This document shows positions 35,112-47,800 of a stretch of DNA of 64,000 nt, piece after piece. This DNA comes from Ahaetulla prasina. Its lineage: Eukaryota > Chordata > Lepidosauria > Squamata > Colubridae. Made by a program: the position numbers and the translations under genes. Under the pieces are notes generated by a model. The model worked only from the letters and a program-made list of their open reading frames with translations, was not told where the DNA came from and did no database searches. The stretch covers positions 230,190,794 through 230,254,793 of the forward strand of contig NC_080540.1 of NCBI RefSeq assembly GCF_028640845.1, in the 5' to 3' direction. Positions within the stretch are counted from its first letter, which is position 1, and every line of letters starts with the position of its first letter.

Positions 35112-35760
35112 TTATTGCAGGATGGAAGCTGTTCCAAGTAAAGCTGCCTTTTGCAATTGACTAAGGGTGAATTTGTCAATGCCGATGGTGTTCAGATGCT
35201 GCTCCTGTTGTTTTGGGATTGCACCCAAGGCGCCAATTATTATTGGTACTACCTTTGGTTGCTTCTGCCACAGTCTTTCTATTTCTGTGTGCAGGCATTT
35301 GTATTTTGTGATCTTCTCCAGTTCTTTCTTTTCTATTCTTCTGTCTCCAGGTACTGCCACGTCCACTATCCAGACTTTTTGGTCTGTCTTATTGACAGTT
35401 GTTAATAAGTGTTAAGTGGCATATGCCTGTCTGCTTGAATTCTAAAACTGCATAGAAAACACTTCTTAAGTTTTCTATGCCTTTCTCTATTTTATGGTCC
35501 CACCAGTTCTTGCTTGCAGGCAAATTACATTTCTTGCAGATCTTCTAACATACCATTGTTGCTACTTTGTCGTGCCATTGCTTGTAGTCAAGTCTGTGTG
35601 ATCTTGCAGCAGCTAATCTGGTGGTCCACTGTTTCTTCAGCTTCTTTATATAGGTGGCATTTGCTCTCTTCTTAATTCTGGCTCTGATTGCATTTGTTCT
35701 TAAGGCTTGGCTTTGTGCAGCCAGAATTAGCCCCTCCATCTCTTTCGTCAACTTTCTTGC
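35112..35760 (-). mobile_element. LINE C-terminal remnant, possibly of the R4/R2-like type
   Basis: Two minus frames in transcript order: MTKEMEGLILAAQSQALRTN with AIRARIKK (35545-35751), then MDVAVPGDRRIEKKELEKIT with KVVPIIIGALGAIPK and LQKAALLGTASILQ (35112-35366). EGLI.AAQ.QALRTN and DVAVPGD......EK..KY...V.P...GALG.IP are typical of non-LTR elements with a C-terminal restriction-like endonuclease. The clade is my inference. The zinc-knuckle segment between the frames is not open. Confidence 0.6.
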
Positions 35761-35879
35761 TCTTAGCCATTGCCAGGTCTTGTTACTATCTGTTTTCTCT
35801 GCTATTTTTAATGTATTGGCCGTGTAATGATTTGTCTTTCCATGCCTCTATTCAGTTCTTAAATTGGTCTTTCTTGCAG

Positions 35880-35935
35880 GCCAGTTCTCCCCCTCCTCCT
35901 CCTCCTCCCTCCCTCTCTCCCTCTGACGCCTCCCT
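35880..35935 (+). repeat. (CTC/CTCC)n microsatellite
   Basis: Pyrimidine tract CCCCCTCCTCCTCC... followed by CTCCCTC. Confidence 0.85.
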
Positions 35936-36995
35936 TCTTTTTCTGATAACTAAGCACAATTAGTTTCTATCATTCATTTGTTATCGGTTCTACACATTTG
36001 GGCACAGGAACAGGTGTTTTGCCCACAGAAGGAATGCAGATATCTCTACGATCTAGATTCATGCATATTTGACCTCTGGTTTTTGAGCCTTGTTTAGCAC
36101 TAAGTCACATGCCATGGCTGGTAAACAATCATACATGTATTCCAATTCCATGTTTATTTTAAGCTGATTTTTACTTCTTTTACAAGAAAGTTCACAGCCT
36201 AGATTAATTATGTTACCAGATTTTTTCCCCCTGGACTATATTTTATACAATATAAAACATCTCTCTCCCCGCACCTCTTTTTGCCCAATGTATAGGGTAC
36301 ATCTTTGCTGGTACAATTTCATTTCGGTCCATGAGTTAGAAACTGCTGCCGGTCTCTGTGGCGGGTGGGGCAGCAGTCCAAGAAAGCTGAAGGCAGGTGG
36401 GTCATCCATGAAGGCAGCTAATGTTTGTATCTATGAGGGATTTACTAATGGCTGTAAAACAGCTTTTTCGCTGGGAAAATAGTAAATGGGGCACAGATAA
36501 GCCCTGCTACGTCAACGCTTCCATGATTGCTGCCTGAATCCCTACTAATTCAGTGGCTACTTTTTTTTTTTTTAAATTTCAACTGGCAATTTATTGGCAG
36601 ACATGGAGAGCCTGTGTGTGTGTCTGTTTGTGTGTGTTTTCCTGATTTCTGCCGGTGGATTTTGGGAAACTGAAGTGGCTATTTTTTATTTATAAACATC
36701 ACTAAGCCCATCCGCAGCCAAGCATGCTTTTTCTTTCATTTTCAGGCCAACAATCAGGTGGAAATTGTATCAAGGGCGTTCACTGATTTGCCCTTGAGGC
36801 TTTCGAATCTGTCTGGGGGGCGGGGAGGCCTACCATTTGCATGGACATGGGTTTCTCCCCCTCCCCCTCCCCAATTTCAGTGATGGGAGAGTTGGTAGTT
36901 GAAATCCTAGGAATGTATGGTAGAAGCAGCTTTTCCCCCCTCACTAAAGTAGATCATTGGTCCATTTTGTAGCCCAGCTCAATTTATATATTGTA
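35936..36995. other. No recognisable feature
   Basis: Contains a T run near 36560, a (TG)n-like stretch near 36614-36638 and a C-rich stretch near 36855. No gene. Confidence 0.35.
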
Positions 36996-36999
36996 TTGT

Positions 37000-37810
37000 A
37001 TTACCTTACAGATGACCCCCACCCTGCTAAAGACCTTAGAGTTTCCATATCAAATGATCTAAGTGCCAAAGCCCACTGCAACTACATCGGAAAAAAAGCT
37101 TTAAGAGTTGTAAACCTAATCTTATGTAGCTTCGTCTCCAGAAACACTATACTACTAACCAGAGCTTACAAAACATTTGCTAGACCAATTCTTGAATACA
37201 GCTCGCCTGTCTGGAACCCATACCACATTTCAGACATCAATACAATTGAACGTGTCCAGAAATATTTTACAAGAAGAGTTCTCCACTCCTCTGAATACAA
37301 CAAAATACCTTATGCCACCAGACTTGAAATCTTGAATTTAGAAAACTTAGAACTCCGCCGCCTTCGACAAGACCTGTGTTTAACTCATAGAATCATCTAT
37401 TGCAATGTCCTTCCTGTTGAAGACTACTTCAGCTTCAATCATAACAATACAAGAGCAAACAATAGATTTAAATTCAATCTTAACCGGTTCAATCTTGATT
37501 GCAGAAAATATGACTTCTGTATCAGAGTTATTAGTGCTTGGAACACACTACCTGACTCTGTGGTCTCTTCTCAAAATCCCCAAAGCTTTAACCAAAAACT
37601 CTCTACTATTGACCTCACCCCATTCCTAAGAGGTCTATAAGGGGTGTGCATAAGAGCACTAACATGCCTACCATTCCTGTCCTATTGTTTCCTTTCATTA
37701 TATCCAATTAATATAGTTATCACATACTTATGCTCATATATATATTATATAGTTATTTTCATGCTTATGCTTATATATACTGTTGTGATAAATAAAAATA
37801 AATAAAAAAA
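37000..37810 (+). mobile_element. CR1-like LINE C-terminus and 3' end, copy 3
   Basis: Best copy of this family: 227 codons (36957-37640) with AKDLRVSISNDLSAKAHCNY, FARPILEYSSPVWNPYHISD, NTIERVQKYFTRRVLHSS, LENLELRRLRQDL and VISAWNTLPDSVVSSQNPQS, ending LTPFLRGL. Next come GGGGTGTGCATAAGAG and an AT tail with AATAAAAATAAAT. The frame is open, so insertion was fairly recent. The N-terminal domains are absent. Confidence 0.88.
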
Positions 37811-38908
37811 TTGTCATGAAGTACTTCATTTGTTTTCGGCTTTGTAAAGTATAAACCGTGCTATTGTCTTGTGAATCACAGTTTACATTTTTGTGTGTGA
37901 ACCAGGCTACTTAGACGTTTTCCTAGAAAATCATTGTGTAAACTAATTGTGGCAAGTACAATGGCTGAATCAAACAAGGGTTTCATGCAAGGGATGGACC
38001 TGAATCTTACCTACTGATGCTTGGGATTAAATTGGGGAACGTTTGTATGCAAAGCATGCACTTACCCATAAAGTTGTAGCCCTTCCATCATGAATTGGGC
38101 TGTAATTGAATCATGATGACATTTCTAACAGTTAAAGGTAATTGCAGACCTTCCTTCTCCCTTCGGATGGGAGAGGTGAAGAGAGGACATTCTAAAATAT
38201 GTTTCCTTTGTGCCAGTCTCAGAAACAGAGGGTTTACTATTGCTCTTCATAACTGGAACGTTAGAAAGCTATGTCTTGACAGGAGCCAGTTGGTCCACCT
38301 ATCAGATGTATAAATTGCATGTGACTGGGGTCCAACTTGGATCAGTTCCTACTTGAACTTTCCCACCTCTGTTCTGTATCAATGCTTTGTAGACAGCTAT
38401 TTACAAAAGAATTTTATTTGCTTGCACATTAGTGCCAAGTTGTGGTATCTTGCTTTTTGCCTGGCATCTAATGGTCAGGAGCTATATCATTGGGTTTGAA
38501 GTCATGGTAGTGAAACAAAGGGAAAGAGCTTTGCTACATGATGAGTAGGAGTTGGACATTTGGCCCCTCCCCTAAGATTTTGACATTTTCCTTCAATCTT
38601 TATTCTTTTTTTAAAAATCTATTAAGTCATTTTTTGGTTGTATAGTGTCACCGTCTTCAACACTATGGGAAATGATATAACTGGTTTTCATCCACCGTGG
38701 ATCAGAAGGGCCCAAAGAAGAAGGGGGGGGTGAGGGGGCGACAGGCAGCCTTGGGACCACAGGTGAAAGATTGCTTTTATTATGTAGAGGCACAGACTGA
38801 ATTATGACTAGGATGGTTCTAATTTCTGTAGATGAATGAGACCCAAGGGATGAAGAATGGGCATCTGATTGTAGCCAAGCAGTTCCATGTCTGGATCTTA
38901 ACTGAGTG
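37811..38908. other. No recognisable feature
   Basis: Unique-looking DNA with a G-rich run near 38725-38745. Confidence 0.35.
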
Positions 38909-38916
38909 GGATAGTT

Positions 38917-39224
38917 CTGTGATGGCAAACCTATGGCACGTGCGCCACTGGTGGCATGTAGCACCCCCTCTGTGGGTATGCGAGTTGTCGTTCCAGTTCA
39001 TCTCCATCGCGCATGCACGCGTGCCTCCCGCTGGCCAGCTGGTTGTTGGGTCTCTGCTGTGTATGTGCGGGGGTGCAGTACATGCGTGGGGTGTGTGGCA
39101 CATGCAGGGCCCATGCACGCATGTAGTGGGCGGGGCGCATGCGCGGAGGCTGCACACATATTGCATTTTGGGGGTTTGGGTACATGCTTTGGGCACTCGG
39201 TCCAAAAAAGATTAGCCATCACTG
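38917..39224. mobile_element. hAT-like MITE (CAGTGATGGC family) with perfect 8-bp target duplication
   Basis: Ends CTGTGATGGCAAACCTATGG and GATTAGCCATCACTG. Flanked by GGATAGTT at 38909-38916 and 39225-39232. The interior is GC-rich with many GCATGC motifs. The overlapping open frames on both strands here come from this repeat. Confidence 0.92.
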
Positions 39225-39300
39225 GGATAGTTTGTTTAGGAACTTTCTGTGCTGTGGAAAAATGGGAGAAAAGCAGCAGGATATCACTACCATCAAGGAA

Positions 39301-39301
39301 T

Positions 39302-39333
<32 letters not shown>

Positions 39334-39334
39334 C
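39301..39334 (+). repeat. (TAG)n microsatellite
   Basis: About eleven TAG units just left of the CR1 3' end. Confidence 0.95.
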
Positions 39335-39340
39335 TTTTAT

Positions 39341-39775
39341 AACAAACTATTTGCTAAGTCTGCACTACTATTAATCTTCTTATCGTTCCCATCACCCATC
39401 TCCTTCCACTTATGACTGTATGACTGTAACTTTGTTGCTTGTATCCTTACGATTTATATTGATATTGATTGTTTCCTGATTGCTTATTTGTACCCTATGA
39501 CCAGTGGTGGGATTCAGCCAGTTCGCACCACTTCGGGAGAACCGGTTGTTAACTTTCTGAGCAGTTTAGTAAACTGGTTTTTGGAAGAAATCATTAGGGC
39601 AGAGAACCAGTTGTTAAATTATTTGAATCCCACCACTGCCTATGACTATCATTAAGTGTTGTACCTTATGATTCTTGATGAACGTATCTTTTCTTTTATG
39701 TACACTGAGAGCATATGCACCAAGACAAATTCCAATCACACTTGGCCAATAAAAAATTCTATTCTATTCTATTTT
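39341..39775 (+). mobile_element. CR1 LINE 3' end with (ATTCT)n, copy 3, interrupted by a MITE
   Basis: Matches the 3' non-coding part of the element at 9327 (complement of 9360-9570) and the fragment at 2600. It ends TTGGCCAATAAAAAATTCT, then about four pentamers. Interrupted at 39502-39638. Confidence 0.88.
39502..39638. mobile_element. Short hAT-like MITE inside the CR1 tail
   Basis: 137 bp with inverted ends CAGTGGTGGGATTCA and TGAATCCCACCACTG (one end reads TTGAATCC). Flanked by a perfect 8-bp target duplication CCTATGAC (39494-39501 and 39639-39646). Removing it restores the CR1 sequence GTACCCTATGACTATCATT. Confidence 0.95.
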
Positions 39776-40621
39776 CCTCTGAGGAATTGGACGTCTCAGA
39801 AACATGAACAAGTTAGTTTTTTTAAATGGGCTGGTCTAGGGAGTCCATGTTGATTCTCCAAGGGCTGCAGGTTGGTTCCAGCCTGCCTGGACCAAAAGAC
39901 TGGATCTCTAGAGATCGGAGCAGCAATTTGGGCTGAGACCTACTTGATAAACTGCAATTGATAAGTTGTGGCAATCTAGATGGGAGAGATGTGTTTAGTT
40001 CAAGGCATTAATAAAGGAAATAATTTAGTAGTTAGTATTAAGAGACCTGCTAGGGTAGTTGAAAACAAGCTTCTGGGAAGCAGCAACTCTTTGGCAGAAA
40101 GGTATAGGGAAGAATGAATGAGAATGTCAAAATACCATAATCCGACACTCAGCCTATTTCTTCCAATGTTTACTTTTTATCCAAAGGTATTGTTGGTTCT
40201 ATTTTTAAAGCATCTGCATGGAGAAATAAGCATCTAAATGTGAAAGGCTGCTCACTGATATCAGCTGAATATTTCATCTCGCTCTGCGTAGAATACGTTC
40301 ATTAAATTAAAATTAAAAGATGCCCCCCCATTTGAGTGTGGAAAAGAATGACCCAATCTCATTTTAAGTAAAAGTGGGTGTGTGTATATGCGTGCATGTG
40401 TCAGATAACCTTCTATTTGGAAGAAACTCAGGTCAACAGATGGTCTGCTGCTGAGTTTCACAGAGGAAATACTGACACCCTGTGGTCATATATGTTCAAT
40501 AACAACACAGGCACAGAAAAAAAGATTTAAGAAGAGGAATCTAAGGAAAGTGAGTCCATAATAAACTGTATTCCTGCTTGCAGACAGATCTAAGGAGGCA
40601 ACCTATGAAGCCAAGAGGGAG
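39776..40621. other. No recognisable feature
   Basis: Unique-looking DNA with a short (TG)n-like run near 40377-40400. Confidence 0.35.
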
Positions 40622-40629
40622 CCCTGAAT

Positions 40630-40929
40630 CAGAGGTGGGTTTCAGCAGGTTCTGACCAGTTCTGGAGAACCGGTAGCGGAAATTTTGAGTAGTTCAGAGA
40701 ACTGGCAAATACCAACTTTGACTGGCCCTGCCCCCCATCTATTCTCTGCCTCCTGACTCCCAGCTGATCGGGAGGAAATGGGGATTTTGCAGTAACCTTC
40801 CCCTGGAGTGGGGGGGGAATGGAGTTTTTGTAGTATCCTTCCCCTGTCATGGCAATCAAGCCATGCCACACCCACCAGTACCATGCCTACTACAGAACCG
40901 GTAGTAAAAATTTTTGAAACCCACCACTA
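40630..40929. mobile_element. hAT-like MITE (CAGTGGTGGGTTTC family), copy 2
   Basis: Starts CAGAGGTGGGTTTCAGCAGG and ends TTTGAAACCCACCACTA. Perfect 8-bp target duplication CCCTGAAT (40622-40629 and 40930-40937). The interior matches copy 1 at 13472. Confidence 0.93.
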
Positions 40930-40937
40930 CCCTGAAT

Positions 40938-41785
40938 CCTACCCAAGTTTTTTTTGCATTCATTCTGGATTCAGTCTCAGGGTCTTCTAAATGGTCAAAT
41001 TTTTTTTAGCATGGGGGAAACTTCTGAAAGATACGATTGGGTTGAAATCATATCCTGTTTTTAATTTTAATTAAATGTAAATGAAACCAAACATAGTTTT
41101 TATCTTGGCATATAATTAATTAATCCATTTATGAGCATGTTCCCCAGCAGAAACATTGAAAGTGTTGCCTTTGCCCTTAAAAAAACCCAATGCTGCACAT
41201 CCTGATTAATATGACTTTTAATAAGCAAAATTTTCCAATATTAAACTATGCTGAGGCAGGGTAGGAAATCTGATGTCCCCTTTGGATGGTTTGGATGATT
41301 CCTTCCATGATACCCACCGTTCATATCTGCTGGCTCATGGTAAATTGTGATCTAACCCATTTGGAAGGTTGACAAAAGTTATCTAACCTGTGCCAGAATT
41401 CTTAAATGGCATTGAGAGTTGGGCGGCAAACAAGTTTCTGTTGCCCAAAGTCGCCTTGGACAGCAAGATGGGTAGCATATAAATAAATAACCAATTGTTG
41501 TGTTAGAACCATTGCAAATTAGTTTTACAGTGCTTCTAACTTTTGTGTTTGCCTAACTTACATAAAGTTTATCAAGCAATGCCAGCTTCCTTTGGTTTGT
41601 CCTTGGGATCAGTTGATTGTCTATAGTGGCCCTTGATGATACATAGCTGAATCCTGATACACATAGTGTTTTATTAAGATTAGAGAGACTGTGGAGAGCT
41701 TCTGACGTCTCAAAATGTCATATATTGAAGCATTTACTAAGATTGGTGGGTTGGAATTCACGGTTCTGAAATACATTCAAGCATA
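40938..41785. other. No recognisable feature
   Basis: AT-rich unique-looking DNA. Confidence 0.35.
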
Positions 41786-42314
41786 TGTTGGAAGAAATGT
41801 CCATCTGGGTTCAGTTCCAAGTGGGGAAAAAGACACTGGAAACATGGAGACTGCTTGGAAAGATGGTTTAATGGTGGACAGGATCACATGATTTGAGTTC
41901 CTGAACAGAAAAGGGTTGAGATGCTGAGCGCGCCTTGGTTTTATTCCCTCTCTGAGCTTTGAACTTCCTGGTGCACAGGAAGAGTACCCTAATTGGTTGT
42001 CAGACACAGGGTGTGGGGGGGTCTTAGCTAGCCTTGCTGGCTGATGTAATCTTCCCAGGTGCCATGTGGTGAGTTTCTGTTGCTAGATGGGTCCTATTGT
42101 GTTGCAGATGATGGTCCATTGGCAAGGGTGGGGGTGGATTGGGTTTCTGCCTCTGGCTCATTGACAAAGGTAGCGGGGAGGCAGGAAGGTGGGAGCTGCT
42201 TTGTCTTTAAAACATGTTTCTCCATTTCTCATCCAGGGAAATATATTCTGCCTTTTTAATATTTTCTAAAATATTTCATTCTTCTAGGAGAGGGATGGGT
42301 GCTAACTTCCTACA
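41786..42314. mobile_element. Possible solo LTR
   Basis: A 529-bp block with ends TGTTGGAAG and CTTCCTACA, an imperfect inverted TG...CA pair. It is GC-richer than its flanks. No target-site duplication was found, so the call is tentative. Confidence 0.35.
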
Positions 42315-44477
42315 CAGAGCCATGTTGCTTTGATTTGAGACCCACCACCTTCATTTGAAGAAGGCAGCTCTGGGCTGCCCAGATTTGCTGATATGACTAT
42401 TTTCATTTTGAAACGATAATATCAATCCTCAATCAGTAACATTACTTATATTTACTGTAGGATATGGCTGTTTTCGATAAGTATAACAGATTTTTTTTTT
42501 TTTACATGGAAACCAAGAAAATTTATTCTTGGTCTTTTTTCACAAATCATAATTGTGTGGCATCAACATGGAGCCCGGTGCTTTTGTTCTCTAAACAAGA
42601 AAAAGGGAATAAACTATTGCATTGAATACATTACATTGGGATTTATTGTTATTTAGATTCAGAAACTTGAACAAACATTCTTTTCACTATATTGCTCGTA
42701 TTTCTTCTGACAATGAACTAATACACTTAACAATAACACTGTGTGTTGTTGATGAGAATCTAACCAGTGTCTCAACATGGATAGCATTGTAGTGCTGTAG
42801 TTTCTGGTATCGTATAAAATGGATAATCTGGCCATTCAGCCTAGGCCACTAAACATGCTTGGTGTATTGCTTCTCTTCTTATTGTTGTGTTGTATTGTAG
42901 GTTTGAACTTTGGAAACAGGCCAATTTGCCTTCTATTTTTTTTTTTAAACCAACTTTTTAGATTGAGCATGTTCTTAACGTATATCACTTTCATAGTAAC
43001 TCAGAACTTTTAACGATATGCATTTTAAGTATTATGCAGAAGGGCTGATAGTTGACACTATTGCTTTTTCCCCCACATTAATTTCCCATTTATATATCAC
43101 AACTGAGTAAATCACTTGTGGCATTGGTATGTATGGCAGATTTTTAGCCTTTCTGCTCTTAAATTACATTTCTCGCTCCCACTAAATAGAGCAAAGCAAT
43201 GTGTAAAGATGTCAATCTGCCCTTGTTGCTTGTATTTTATTTAACTGACTCATATAATTGGCCCATTTTTTATTAAAAAAAAAACCTCTCTAGCATGGGA
43301 ATTTTATAGTGATTGCTTCTTTGTGACAGAGTTGATAATCTCTCTGTATCTCTTTGCTGCCATCTGTTGGTAACCTAGTTTTTTGCAGTTAGATCTGGCA
43401 GACTTTTCTGTGGTTTTTGAACCATTCAGTCTTAGATATCCTTTTTCTAAGAAAAGATGGCAAGATATTCCTTAAGTTTTCCACTTGTTTATTTTATTTT
43501 GAAAGATTTGTGAGCTGACTGTTGTCCATAGGATAATCTTCTTTGTCTGCAATTGAACACACACTGTGAAGTTGAATTATATGCAGTGAGGAAAGCACAG
43601 CCTTCATATTCATATTATTCATATTATAGGTAGTAATTTTCCAGGATTAAAAGCAAGCGAAGTCTGATATCACACTCTCTCACTTAACAATTTAAATTTT
43701 GAAAAGTATCCTATTAGGGCAGGCATTAATTTTTATGTCAACGCTCAAAACTGCTCTGTGAATAAAATTGAAGCAACCATGTCAGTAACAACATAGTGTA
43801 AATGTATAGACCTTGTATATTCGTGGAATTGGTTAGCCACAGCAATTAGCTGAGTATTGGATTATGGGTGAAGGCATGACCATAAACAGAAGTACCAAGA
43901 AACTGCAGAAATATTTTCAACTACATCCATTTTTATTGCAAAACATTTGTTACAGAAATTTCAAAAGTTCTACTGCAGCAACTGTCAAATTCTTCTTTTT
44001 ATTATATATCTAATATACAGCCTAAAAGTGCATTGTGAATCCAGTAGAACTTTAAAAGGACAATTTTTCTAGATATATATTTTCCTGTTAAATAATTTTT
44101 TCCCTAGGAAATGATTTGAAATGACATTTTAATTGTTTTTATTTAAATGAGTGTAATAGAGCTGAAAATAAAAAATCCTGCTAATATATCTTCTTTAATT
44201 TTTAGGGTAAATTGTAAAACCCTTTCAGTTAGCAGAAAAACTTGCTTCGTTCTAGACAGTTGTAGATGTCAAAGACATATCCCTTTATTACCTCATAATC
44301 ATTCTCTCTCACACACACATATCCCACTCTTTTACTATTATTGTTTACATTTAAAATAAAATAAAATGTATTCCTTTTCCAACTAGTTTCTAGCTCTTGC
44401 ACCAATATGTAGGTTGTAATCTAGGTAAGCTTACTTGGCAGTATCACTGAGCTCCAAATACGCTTTATTTTTGAGTA
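42315..44477. other. AT-rich, repeat-poor intergenic DNA
   Basis: No convincing open frame or known repeat. It contains T and A homopolymers and short AT runs. It lies 7-9 kb downstream of the TRPM3 stop codon. Confidence 0.4.
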
Positions 44478-44846
44478 CAGGTAGTCCCCAACTTACAACA
44501 GTTCATTTAGTGACCTTTTGAAGTTACAACGGCACTAAAAAAAGTGACTTACGACTGCTTTTCACACTTACGACCATTGCCGCATACTCAGGGTCACATG
44601 ATTAAAATTCAGTCGTATTTATGACGGTTGCAATGTCTCAGGGTCATGTGACCCCCTTTTGTAACCTTCTGTCAAGCAAAGTCAATGGGGAAGCCAGATT
44701 CATTTAACTAACTTAACAACTGCTGTGATTCACTTAACAGCTGTGGCAGGAAAGGTTGTAAAATGGGGCAAAACTCACTTAACAAATGTCTCACTCAGCA
44801 ACAGAAACGTTCGGCTCAATCGTGGTCATAAATTGAGGATTACCCA
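44478..44846. mobile_element. Palindromic 'caggtagtcc' MITE, copy 5
   Basis: CAGGTAGTCCCCAACTTAC to AATTGAGGATTACCCA with TA on both sides. The most complete uninterrupted copy in the window. Confidence 0.88.
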
Positions 44847-47800
44847 TAGAAATACGTGGGAGATGCACTGGTAAAAGAATAAGAATTCTTTCCAACCTGA
44901 TAACCCATGGTAAGAATGGATTAACTTAATAGATTTATTTAATTAATAATTTAACAGAAAATTAATAGCTCTGGGATATCCAGGTCCGAGATAGTAAAAT
45001 ATAGCAGATAAGTGTTTCTCTATCCTAGTAAGTTTAAGATAGATGGAGCTGATTTCCCAGAATTCCGTCAACACTCTGGGGAATTCTGGGAGCCCTAAAC
45101 CAACATCTTAAAGTTGCTGTGGTTGAGAAATATTATATTAATACATTATCCCATTGGTTACCTGTGCTAATTTGCAATGGGGTCTCTGCTTATTCTCTGA
45201 GAAATCCTGAGTGGAATTTTCACTCATGTAGGTACAGGATGGATTGAAATCTCAAATTAGCCATCATTTAAAAGGCAACACAAAGGGAGTTCAAATCCAG
45301 AAGGAATTTGTAGCTCTACTGAGGCATATCTACATGACTGTCCATGGAACTGTAGATCAGGGCATTAAAGACAATGACCTGCTTCAGGTTCACAGCTTAA
45401 AGAGATCTTCTCTACTTAAAGAAATGAGCTCCTCAAAGCAGGCTTCCCTCTTTACGGTTTGGACTGGAAGCAATTAAAGTAAAGAACAAGGATCTAAGAA
45501 GTCTGATTATTAGCACTTGTTAGAAAGAAGGCTAAGGGTCCAACAAGCTCCTGCGAGTTTCTCTACAGGTTGAAATACCTGTATGTGGGCAATTTATGGA
45601 AGCAAGGTCTTTTTCTATGCAGAGGGTTGGAAACATGCCCTTTTTGTGTGGAAGCACAGCAATCTGCATCTTTGTTTTCATAATATCATGAAAAGTAACT
45701 CTCACGTTGGACCCAGAATGATTTTCAGAATGCTAGTAAGATAAAACTAGGACCCGAACATGTTTAGAAAAAATCTTTTGGTATACTAATTCCTAAGGCA
45801 AAGGTCTGTGATGGGGCAAAGTTAATACTCACTACACAACATATTGTCTTGTGCATGCCCCATCTGAAATGTAGGATGTGGATTGTCAGGAAAAATAAAT
45901 TATAAATAGGTATGAACTTTGAAACTTTGCATTATTTCTTGGAGTAGCCTAACAGGCTATAATGTTTTGGAACGTTCTGTCCTTTCAGTTAAAATCTAGT
46001 TCGGAGTAGAGTAGATTAATATTTATATAACTTACCATAGGAAAACATGTAATTCTTTCTGGAACTGGAATGTCTGTGCAAATACTCTGTTCTTTATATT
46101 TGTTTATCAGGTGAACCACAGATTTGTGCATTCTTATTCTCAGGCAGTCCCTAATATCTTCACTGTTAAAATCCAAGAAAACATCTAAAATGTCATTTCC
46201 ATATTTAATTTAATTTAATTTAATTTAACTTGATAATATTCAACAAAACTACTTTTGCTTTAACAATTTGGGTTAATTCCTAATAAAAGTTTTATCCATT
46301 TTTCCTTCTGTCACACTGGTAAACTACTGTTTAAAGAGAACTTCTGGATTTTATCTTCAGTCCAACTTCTTCTGGAAAATGTTTCCATCCCCTAACATTT
46401 AATGAGGTCTCCTTAAAGTAGCTGATTTCAAGAAACCCCCCCACCCTTGGCATCATTTTAAATATTTCATTGTCAGCTAATCCCCTTTTCCTGTAATCTT
46501 ATTCAAAGTTGGTTTTTCTGTGATGCATATATTTTAGGACTGGTTTTAGCGCTGTGCAATACAATTCTCATTTGGCAACGTAAGCCCTGCCTTACAAAGT
46601 GGCACATATTTCATTTCTACATTTATCAAGATTGCATAATCTAAAATATTCATTTGCCTCTTGTCCTGCAGCCATCATGTGTCCTAAGCCACCTAAACCC
46701 TGAGAACCTACTTTATATGCAAACATTTATCTTTCTCAAAACTTAAAAGTTATATGAAAGATTCATATCAATGATTTTGAGTTATGGATTTATGGGTTTT
46801 ATTTTATTACTGGCAATTGTTACAATTTCAATAATTTGCTGCTTGTCGCTACTTGATAACAGGCATATGCTAAAACAAACAATGAAGTACCTTGTTTCCA
46901 AAATATATAATTATTTCAATCATAAATGCTGTAGGTTTAAGACCCTACTGTTCTATAAGTCATTTTATATAATACTAAAGTGCTATTAAAATCAGTTTCA
47001 TTAAAATGAACATATTGGGAGAGAATGTAAAAGTCCAAAATTGTTATTTCATTCTAACTCGATCCATTGTTACAGGCAGGCAATATTGAAATGTTGAACC
47101 CCATAATAGTCCAAAGGAATTAATGGAACAATGCATGCATTTTCATAGGCACAAAATAAGACTGTAGTTTAAGGAAGAAGAAATTGTTTCAATTATTATC
47201 ACATTATTATTGTGAAAGAATTATGTGCTATAATTCACTACCTAGGACAGGTGATATATCCAAATATAGAACAGCGTCACTTGAACCGGAAATAACAGAA
47301 TGGATCACTAGAAGAAAGTATTTTAAAAATACTGTACACTGCTTCCTCAATTGCACAGCATATGTAAACAAACAGCTAACTCAACAGAGTTTTAAATATT
47401 ACTTTAAAGAGGTTATTTTTTTTTACCCTTTGCATAACTCCCTAGGTTTATTCTTTCACATTCTCATAATGCACGTATCACAGCTATTGGTGGCTCATTA
47501 GGGATATATGCCAGCTCAAAGGCTAGCCTTCGCTAACCTGACACCCTTCAGATGTTTTGGGATTCTAACCCACAAGAATCCCAGTCAGAAAGTCCCAACA
47601 CATCTGCAAGATTCAGGCTAGAACAGCTATGCCAGAATTGATAGTGGAGCTCTGCCAATAAATAAATAAATGGAAGCCTAACAGCAATGTCGACAGACCT
47701 GATTCTTTGCCCAATAAGTGCTAATACTTGGAAAGCTAGGTAGCAGACCATATTGTTCAGTGGACTTTATTTCCTATTATCAAACATTGTAGTGTACTGC

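Noticed and set aside
38832..39304. Cys/His-rich frames resembling zinc-finger or secreted peptides
   Set aside because: Produced by GCATGC-rich repeat DNA inside a MITE. Frames exist on both strands and cysteine spacing is irregular.
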